Assembly: GCA_030062745.1 (NCBI GenBank)
Contig: CP099846.1
Span: 23,240,701-23,304,700 of the forward strand
Length of the DNA stretch: 64,000 nucleotides
Source of the DNA: Capitulum mitella
Taxonomy: Eukaryota; Arthropoda; Thecostraca; Pollicipedomorpha; Pollicipedidae
Direction: 5' to 3'
Shown here: positions 1 to 64,000 of the stretch, piece after piece
Numbering within the stretch: the stretch's first letter is position 1
How the letters are laid out: each line of letters opens with the position of its first letter
Position numbers and translations under genes: made by a program
The notes under the pieces: generated by a model
Seen by the model: only the letters and a program-made list of their open reading frames with translations
Told to the model about the DNA's origin: nothing
Database searches by the model: none

Positions 1-989
1 TGAAATGCTATGAAATTCGGTTCTTACGACGATCATGTCTGTGACCTTCATCATCGACTTTCTAGTGAGTCTTTCTATTGCGTACTCCGATCGCCATGAG
101 AAACGCCTGACCGACCGACCCCTTTTATCCCATTAGCAATTTTGCTTCTGCTCTCGGCAAGCTCTCATTGTCTACCATGATCAGGTCTTTCAATTCATTT
201 AATAGCCGGCGGACAGCTCACCTTGACTTGTGGAACCATCAGATCCCCTGGTCCGCTTTGGCCGCTGCGGCGTCATGCTGGTCTGCTCGATTTTACGGAG
301 CATGTCTGCCACTGACGTCTACATTGGCGGCTGTCTTGGGACGTTCGGCATGCCGACGGCCTCTTCGAGCACGTCTTCGGCTGCATCGGCGGTCGCAGAA
401 CTTGCCATTTTTGCAGCTGAATATTGCACTGTCGCGACAGTTCCCGCCGGCGTCGCCCCGACACGACCGGTCCACAGGTGTCAGTTCTGGGCACGAGCCG
501 TAGCCGCCACTCGCCTGACAGCGGGCACGTAGCTCATCCGCAGCCGCCCGTACCCCATGGCAGCCGGGCCGGCACTGTGTGAGTCTGCATGCTTGGGTCA
601 TTACACCCACAGCTGTCTCAAAGAAGCTCGAACAGCGCTGTGGACCATCTTCATAGCTACTCTTGCAAAACAGTCGTTTTATTTCGTGTCCTTGAATCTT
701 GATGGTTCAGATTTAGATATCGGGAAATGTGGAATTAAAATGGTACGTAATGTGTATATAATAGCATCGTTTATAAAATCCGATGAACGACTTAACTGGA
801 ATAATATGCTCGTTTTGTTCCCGCATTCATCAACATGGCAGGGAACATGCCCACAGACTTGCCACGCCGCGCTGTATACCCCCCACCCCCGCTTCCTCCA
901 CAAGCATACGGCGCAAAGCCGTAGATGCAGCAGACTTGTGCTCAACTTCTTTTAGGCGATCCAGATCAGGATCTGGATCATAATTATTT

Positions 990-1165
990 GATCCGGATCA
1001 ACATTTGAATCACTGCTAGTTTCTAAATTTGTTCCGAATCAAGTGTGATTTACACAAGGTTTTTCAAAACTGGTCCGGATCAAATGTGATTAGCACCAAT
1101 TTTTAAAGAAATCGGTCCGGATCGAACACTGATTCACAAGTTTTTCGTTCATTCGGATCAGCCAT
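990..1165. repeat. 42-bp degenerate tandem repeat (TCCGGATCAA type)
   Basis: Four diverged units start near 990, 1032, 1074 and 1116. Each opens with a form of GGTCCGGATCAA and continues with TGTGATT and a T-rich end. The first three units are about 42 bp and the fourth is about 39 bp. Confidence 0.7.
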
Positions 1166-1210
1166 TGATTTAGAACATCAATTATACATCAGCGTAATCA
1201 CATTCATTAT

Positions 1211-1211
<1 letters not shown>

Positions 1212-1255
<44 letters not shown>

Positions 1256-1283
1256 TATATATATATGTGTGTTTGTGTGTGTG
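1212..1283. repeat. (TA)n microsatellite running into TG-rich sequence
   Basis: Nearly pure alternating TA from about 1212 to 1266, followed by TGTGTGTTTGTGTG. It is a simple repeat with no gene signal. Confidence 0.95.
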
Positions 1284-1562
1284 TTTTTTTTTACTGTTTC
1301 TGCTTTATGATATGTAGCCCATGTCTATAAAATGCTTGAAAAATCGCAAAATTTGTGTTACACGTTAGATGCATTTGGAAGACGACTACATACGTACAAT
1401 ATATAAGCATATAAATGCATCGTACGAGATCGTATTGAGTCGTATAGTCATCGTAGTGAGAGCCATGGCCCTCACTTTTTGGGGAATTTAGCATTGGCCC
1501 TCTGGGAAAACGCCTTTGCTCCTACTCACACCTTTCTGGATGTTCCTACATTCCTGCACGTT

Positions 1563-1905
1563 TTAGTGAGGTCAAGGGTACTAATGTAAAATGGCTAAAT
1601 GAAAAAAAACCGTGAACGGCTTCTTAGCGAATGCTAAATGGCAAATGGTAAATCGCGTCGTGTGACAATGGCGACATGCTAAAATGACGGAGGGCCAAAT
1701 TATGAATGGCCAAACGGCGACATGTAAAAAACCGACCTACCAAAATGGTGAATTGCTACATAGCGAATTGCCAAATAGCGACACGTAAAAAAATTGACAT
1801 GCAAAAATGGCGAGCAGTTAAATGGCAGCGTATAAAAAGATCGACATGTCAAATTGCCAAAAGGATAAATGGCGAAACGGCCGTTAGATGGATAAATCGA
1901 CACGG
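1563..1905 (+). repeat. AAATGGCGACATGTAAAAA-type short-unit repeat, forward copy
   Basis: Irregularly spaced words such as AAATGGC, GGCGACATG and TAAAAAA recur through the segment. The same words occur in reverse complement at 3960-4385, so the two blocks form a diverged inverted pair about 2.1 kb apart. Open frames here are low-complexity and not believable genes. Confidence 0.7.
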
Positions 1906-2746
1906 CCGCCCCGCGCCATGTCAGCCCTAGCCAGGGGGCTGGCTAAAGATAGCCAGCCCCTGGCTCTTGGAACCGCCTTTGGTGCTTTTCTAACTTTCAG
2001 ATTATTGGGAATCGTAAATTTAGTATCAAAAAATCGTTTTATCTCCCGCTGGGCGTTTTTGATATATAGCGAACATATGCTGTGCATCCCCCATTCATCT
2101 CCAAATGATCCTTAGCTACGCCGTTTATGTGTGTATAATTCGTACCAGCATGCCATAACAGACTTATTCTTCAGTTCATTGGCGTCCAATCAAGCCACAT
2201 TTCCAGTGATTATAGCCGATCTGATCATAGCTAATCAATATGCCGTTAAACAGCCCGTGTTGCTGGTCCAGGTCCCCGCCGCTGCCATTTTCCTTTTCAT
2301 TCGGAATATTCAAAAAGGTAGATTAGCCCCCAACACGTCGGGCACGCTGACTTACAACAAAATCGGCCAGCATGTTTAAAATGCATTAAGGAGAACGAAA
2401 CCAAAATATGGTAAATGTATACATACACACACGGTTTCCAAATGCGCATATCCTTAAAAAAACAGTTTGCAGATGGTAAGGAAGTGAACTTCCCGCCAAA
2501 TCTGAAACAGAAACAGCTAGTGATGTCCTTGTATGCGTTTGGGGCACGAAACGGAACCTGGAGTCATAAGTACCTCGGTACTGTTTCGTTTAACCAAGTC
2601 ATGCTCAACTTCGTGAGCCCAAAACGCGCTTGATATAAGAGATGTAACGTGTTCTAAAACCTAGGTTTCCCCATCATCCTCCGCTCACGGCGAGACGAGC
2701 TAGGCATTATCCTGCTCACGAAGGACGATGATTGTCGCTGTTACAG

Positions 2747-3285
2747 GTGTGTCGGTTTGTATTCTTTTGTAAGGGCCCTGGTCTCTCCAGTTTTGATCTG
2801 CCCCCCCCTCCCCTTCCATGCTGGTTTGCCTCCCCCAATATTTTCGACTGGTTGTAAAGGGAAATGAGCAATAACAGCGAAAAGAGTTGCTGCAGAAGAT
2901 AAGAGTTGGGAAGAAAGTACGGAATAAAGCACAGAGTGATCTTTCTATTTAACTACCTTTTTATCTCCTATCTATATATGTACCTTTATAGATGGAAGTA
3001 TATGCAGTTTTTGGCTAACAGATAGTAAAAAAAAAGTCCGTTGGCCAAAATAAGGTGGGCTAAATCCGTTAAAAAACCGACATTTGAGGGAATGTTAGAT
3101 TGCTAATGATAGATTGAATGTTTAGATTGTTGAATGTTAGATTAGATAGGGAATGTTGGAATGTTAGATTAGAATGTTAGATAGAAATTTGATAGAATGT
3201 TAGATTGAATGATTAGATTGTTAGATAGATAGAATGTCGGACCCTCGGCTCGGCCCCCCCAATCATTTACAAAAATTGGTGACCA
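2747..3285 (+). repeat. Dispersed repeat, copy A
   Basis: Aligns by eye in the same orientation with 17640-18272. Shared blocks include GTGTATTCTTT-like sequence, CCCCCAATATTTTCG, AAAATRAGGTGGGCTAAATC and CTCGGCCTCCC/CTCGGCCCCCC followed by CATTTAC. Copy A has an internal expansion of GAATGTTAGATT words at about 3090-3238 that copy B lacks. The family is not one I recognise. Confidence 0.75.
3090..3238. repeat. GAATGTTAGATT short tandem expansion inside dispersed repeat A
   Basis: Repeats of AATGTTAGATT with small changes fill the stretch. In the matching place of copy B (about 18220) there is only GGAAGGTTAGGTTGCC, so the expansion is specific to copy A. Confidence 0.75.
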
Positions 3286-3959
3286 TGTGTTGTTACGTGT
3301 TTGAGACAACTGACGCAACCCGCTTCTTGAAAGACCACTGAAATGTAACGTGTGAGTGTTTAAAAGTGTCTGTTTCAAATTGCGCACACTTGGCATTTAG
3401 TTTGGTGTTAAATAATTTGTGCTTATTCGCACGCGCAGCATTGTTTTCATGAAGACAATAACATTCAGGATATTGTACCCTGATCCATCGATCATCTAAC
3501 ATAAAATGAGCACAGGCCCGTTCGTTCATCTGTCCGTCTGCTAGTCTGTCCAACTGTTCGAACCTCCACGTTCATCCGTCCTTGTGTCTGTTTGTCTGTG
3601 ATTGCCTCAGTACGGTCCGGCCATCTTCTTGCCTGTTCGTCCGACCATTTGTAGGCCCGTTAGAAAATGGACGACGAATGGATCGTCCATTTGTCCGTCC
3701 GTCCGTCCGTTCGTGCCGTCAGGACCAAACGCATTTTTGGTCGGGGGGCCCGACTGTCACCCCATCCGGTCTGGACTGTCGATACTGCTTCGTTACATCC
3801 TTCCGCATTGTCAATGCCTACAAACAGCCCTTTCAGGCTTTCCGCAACGAAGACCATCTATCAATGAGTTGCACCGCTGGATGATGGGTTTAAAGGTGCT
3901 GGCAAAACGTCTGCTTGACGTTAATCTGAGCCAAAACCGTACCACGCAAACCGTTTGGG

Positions 3960-4385
3960 TATAATTTATTCTAGAAATGCTGTCATTTTGCCTTTCGCAT
4001 TTGCCCCTTCTTCATTTTGGCATGCATCCTTTTTACACGTCGCCATTTTGCCGTTCCACATTTTGCCATTTCCATCTAATTCGCCATCTTGGCATGCCAC
4101 CTTGTTTACATGTCGCCATTTTACCGTTCGCCATTCAGCCATTCGCCATCTTGGCATATCGCCTTTTTTAAATGTCGCTGTTTTGGTCGTTTGCCATTTT
4201 CCCAGCCGTCATTTTAACGTGCCACCTTTTTTGCATGTCGCCATGTAGTCGTTTGCCATTTGGCCAGTCGCCATTATTAACGTGTCGACTTTTTGCATGT
4301 CGCCATTCCGCATTCGCTACCTAGCTTTCGCCCAAAAAAGCGTTCGCCACTTTTGAATTTCGCCATTTTGCCCGGACACCAAAAT
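3960..4385 (-). repeat. AAATGGCGACATGTAAAAA-type short-unit repeat, reverse copy
   Basis: GCCATTTTGCC, TTTACATGTCGCCATTTT and related words recur many times. It is the reverse complement of the family at 1563-1905, with more copies. Confidence 0.7.
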
Positions 4386-5679
4386 CAAGAGAGGTCTTCT
4401 GTATCAACAGTACCCTTCCAGTACCACGCAAGTAAAACACAGCAGTAGGCGCCGCTCTCCGCTCGCCTCGAACGCGCGGGAGCCCTGACTGAGCTTGACT
4501 GAGCTTTACATTTTACGCCAAAGGGGGAGCATCAGAGCCTTATATAAACAAAGTTTCCAGAACAATCTGGCATTATCTGGCCGACTCCCCGGCCCCAAGC
4601 AATCCCTTGATATCGTGTCAGCGTGAAACCATTGCTTGCTGGGTAGCTGGATCTAACGTCACGCTTATAATGTAGACGGAGCGTTAAAATAAGTGATGCA
4701 AGAAACCGCAAGAAAAAAGGGAACCGCGTACGGCTGAATGTATAAATCTATATACATAATCCTGTAGTTAGGTTTTACGTAATCCATTATGCTACGCAAA
4801 GCGATTATGTGAAGCCAACAAATGACCGCCTGTCCACACCACTCGAGGTATGACGTGCATGAGCATATGCTTTGTCTTTGTTCATCCCCGCTGAGCTCAT
4901 TGCAAGCCAAACCCCAAGGAAAGAATAAAGACGGGAAGCAAACACTCTCCTTTGCGTTTTCTGAACGAGTGGCAAACGTTCAAATCGCCTGCTTCATTTT
5001 GTGCAGCGCTTTGTGGGCCGAACTGTCGCTCCTCCGCGCGATGGTCGCCAGGGAGAGCCGACCGGCCTGACTGGAGCGTCGATCGGAGCGAGGCCGCCGC
5101 TGCGTGCCTCTGGGAGAAACGCTAAATACCTCGACGAACATCTCGTACGGCTGAGGCATGCCGAAGTAAAGCATATCGCACTCTTCCCACCGCCGTCTTG
5201 TCGAGCGCAGTGCTGTCGCAGACGAGTGGATTGGCTGTCCTGGAGCTAGTCGCGCACGGCGTGCCAGGTGGGAGAACGAACATTGGTGCAGCAGAGACGA
5301 GAAGTCTGTCATCGGCACCGTCAGACGGATGACAGGAAGACAGGTTCATAACGAACGGGTGTTTTTTTTATAATAGTTTTCGCATGATGTATGTCTGATA
5401 ATGATATGTCTGATCATGATAATGATATGTACAGGAGTGCCCGTTTTGTGCTTGTGTTTGTTGGCCGCCGGTGATAAACGTCCAGATTTAAGGGCGGGGC
5501 CGAGGGGCAAGGCCCCCGCTCTTGGGACCCAAGGGGAGGGCAGTGTCTTTTCGACCCTCCCCCCACTAAATGAGAAACCCTTAGCCGCCGAATGTGGGTA
5601 AGAGCATAGAAGCCATTCACGGAGGACTGCTGTTCGTGGCTTCAAAGGCACTCTACCGCTAAAGATCGCACATGTGAAA

Positions 5680-6290
5680 TCGTGCACCCTCGTGAAAGGA
5701 CATGGTGCCCTTATATTAAAAAAAAACATTTCGTGTAAAATCAAGGAGGCGCCCATAAAATGACCCATGTGCACCCCGTCCTTGAAAATGCGCAGTTAAC
5801 ACGAACCTATGTGACGCAAATCGAACACAACGGACACAGAAATGCTGTTGCGATGGTGTATGGGCACCCTGGCGTTGAAATGGTGGCTGTGACTCAAAGG
5901 ACGCATCTCTGGGGGGCATGGCGCCTTCAAAAGGGCGCCCAGCTGACATCCGGGAGACGCTAAGTTAAAATTCATTGGTCTTTTCGTTACCATGACATCA
6001 GTGAGACGCAGAAACGCCCCTTTTGATGACATCATTCAAAACGCGCCCGTGATTAATCGTGGCACCCTTTTATTTGAAAGGACACCCCGGTGACATTAAA
6101 ATGCAGCCATATTCTAGTATCTGTACCCCCTGCCGTTCAAAACGCACCCCATTGACATTAAGAGAGCATCTCTGATAGAGTAACGGCGCCCGGTCGTTTA
6201 AAATGCGTGCCTGCGACACCAGGGGGATACCTCTGGAAAGGTGTATCGGTGCCCTGTCGTTCAAAAAGCAACCTTGTGACACCAAAGAGA
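5680..6290. repeat. Degenerate tandem field (GCACCC..GTTCAAAA..GTGACACC words)
   Basis: Phrases such as GGCGCCC, TCGTTYAAAA, and TGTGACRCCA recur at roughly 40-90 bp spacing. The order is kept but units are strongly diverged. No coding potential was seen. Confidence 0.5.
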
Positions 6291-6746
6291 CGAAGATCTT
6301 ATTTCGATTTCGGTGCCAGTTCCAGTTTTGATGAATTTTGGAGTGTCTATGTTCGATTGCTGGCGCCCTTTCCGTAAATTTTGGTACCATTTTGGTCGAT
6401 TTCCGGCGTGCTCTTGGACCAGTTTTGGCGACCATTTCTTCAATTTTTAACGCTGTTTCGGAGAGATAATGGCATCCCCTTCCTATCACGGTTTGCATGC
6501 TCCCGGAGGCTAGACTAGACTAGACCAGGCTCGCAGTAACTCGAACTCCAGCTCGGTGTTCGTACACAAGTACAGAAGAGTTTGGAAGGCATTTTGAGAA
6601 ACGTTGCCGGAATTTCAAAAGTTGACTATGGTGGGAAAACCACACATATCTGTGTTTTGGGCGGCCTTTGCTATTTTAGTTTCAGTCGTATTTTGGCATC
6701 GCAAAGATGTCTGAAATGTAAACAGCGTAGTCCTTGATTTGTAGGT

Positions 6747-7080
6747 TTGTCATTTTATGCAACTTTCCACGACACGAGAGGCTCGCGCAAGTTGCGACAA
6801 ACCTACCGCAGCAACAAACGCGGTCCCCCTGGCAAACCGCCCACTTTAGGAATCCGCCTGTGTTCTGCAGTGTGTAGCTTGGGTAATGTCAGGGGCCTGT
6901 TGTTTACACTGCCTCCAGGGCCCAAAAGGTGCTCTGTTTGTTTGAGATAACACGGGTTAGTGATAAAGTAATTACAAGAAATATTGTGATATTAGTAATG
7001 TGATATCGTAACTCTAGTTTCCTAGCTTGCGAAATATTTGTAAAGAACGCTGTCCATTTCAAGCCATAAGAGACAAAAAG
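6747..7080 (+). promoter_or_regulatory. Candidate 5' UTR / promoter region of the 7.1-kb Pur-alpha first exon
   Basis: These bases precede the ATG at 7081. The start context is AAAAAGATGA with A at -3, which is favourable in animals. A possible 3' splice site (pyrimidine-rich GTTTCCTAG) ends near 7025, so the 5' UTR may itself be spliced. No clear TATA box or initiator could be assigned, so the transcription start is unknown. Confidence 0.3.
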
Positions 7081-63334
<56,254 letters not shown>

Positions 63335-64000
63335 GCGCCCGGCCGGCCGGCCGGCGCGGCGGCCGCCGCGGCCAGCACGAGGCGCGCCCGGCGCCGGCGT
63401 CCAGCCGCGGGCGCTACACAGCACGGCGTTGGTTCAATTCGTGTCTTTCAAAATTTCTGACGAAGAGACCGGAGACAGTGGGGTGGGCGGCGGGGCGGAC
63501 GAGCAGACGGAGACCGAGGCGGTGCGGCTCTGAGGACGGCGCGCGTGCGGAGCCGACGGCGAGGACGGAGGCGGAGGAGCGAACGGCGGCGCAGGCGGAA
63601 GAGCCGGACGCAGCGGACGGAGCCGGTTCGCGGACGGGCGAGACCGGAGACGGCGGAACGGACGGCCCGGGGAGACAGAGGACGGACGCCGGACGGACCG
63701 ACGAGGTGATCGGAAACAATGGGGAGGGCGGCTCGGCGGGCGGAGTGCAATGGGTGAGCGGCGCGGATGGCGACACTGTCGGACGCGGCACGCTCGGAGT
63801 GGCCCGGGCACTCCCAGGGGACCGGCCAACGCCTGCAGCTTTAAAATCCACGCACCGAAGGCGGCATACTCGACGGAACGCGAGCGCGCGCGGGAGCGAC
63901 AAATTATCACCGTGATCGTTTCGTTGTTGGTTAGTTGGCTGTCTGATTGAGCAACCCGTTGACGTTGGCACAAGGTGGCGCGGACAACGACCGGTGGGTG
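63335..64000 (+). other. Pur-alpha 3' UTR (start only), GC-rich
   Basis: Sequence after the stop begins with CCGGCCGGCC-rich DNA, then a purine-rich GGACGGA/GGCGGA stretch at about 63480-63720. No AATAAA or ATTAAA polyadenylation signal was seen before the window ends, so the transcript end probably lies beyond 64000. Long open frames here on both strands are explained by low-complexity composition. Confidence 0.5.

Larger units (their letters stand above)
1..6746. other. 5' flanking, repeat-rich region with no recognised gene
   Basis: No conserved exon was found on either strand. The region holds several repeat families listed separately. Between about 4390 and 5680 I see nothing beyond ordinary mixed sequence. 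An open stretch at about 168-520 on the minus strand reads like coding sequence in places (MLRKIEQTSMTPQRPKRTR) but carries a stop, and may be a transposon fragment. Confidence 0.5.

Overview
The window is eukaryotic nuclear DNA, almost certainly from an arthropod. It has large introns, GT/AG exon borders, TA and CT microsatellites, CpG-rich islands, and decayed mariner and non-LTR transposon remains. There are no bacterial-style gene clusters. The one gene I recognise is a single-stranded-nucleic-acid-binding Pur-alpha gene on the + strand. Its encoded segments ([38 protein letters not shown]) look like arthropod Pur-alpha rather than vertebrate PURA/PURB. Long introns and many simple repeats fit a chelicerate, crustacean or similar lineage, but the order cannot be fixed from sequence alone.

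Gene layout: four shared coding exons are very well supported: 43374-43489, 57098-57319, 62216-62443 and 63191-63334 (stop TGA). Together they encode three complete PUR repeats. Upstream, four separate ATG-bearing segments (7081-7126, 20556-20622, 42599-42668, 42920-42941) each end in one extra G followed by a GT donor. Each therefore joins exon 2 in the same phase and recreates the same glycine codon. They are best read as candidate alternative first exons, giving proteins of about 251, 258, 259 and 243 aa. The 7081 exon has the best donor (GTAAGT) and an acidic/serine-rich N-terminus. The GC-rich 20.6 kb and 42.6-42.9 kb exons lie in CpG-rich islands that could be promoters. The 3' UTR runs off the right edge.

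Region by region: 1-6.7 kb is 5' flank filled with repeats (42-bp tandem units, an AAATGGC-type family in both orientations, a dispersed repeat with a second copy at 17.6-18.3 kb, and a degenerate tandem field). 7.1-43.4 kb is first-intron/alternative-promoter territory. It carries GATTC-rich repeat pairs, a hAT-like terminus, a 71/72-nt-arm foldback, a 152-bp triplicated repeat, AGGTCA-rich sequence, a reverse-transcriptase relic (minus strand, about 37.6-38.3 kb) and a broken mariner transposase (38.8-39.8 kb). 43.5-57.1 kb is intron 2, with a 228-bp CT tract, a pentanucleotide array and a 39-bp minisatellite. 57.3-62.2 kb is intron 3, ending in a tandem set of copies of the exon-4 splice acceptor. 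The most unusual features are the set of phase-matched first exons, the duplicated acceptor array, and tandem repeats lying directly against the acceptors of exons 3 and 4.
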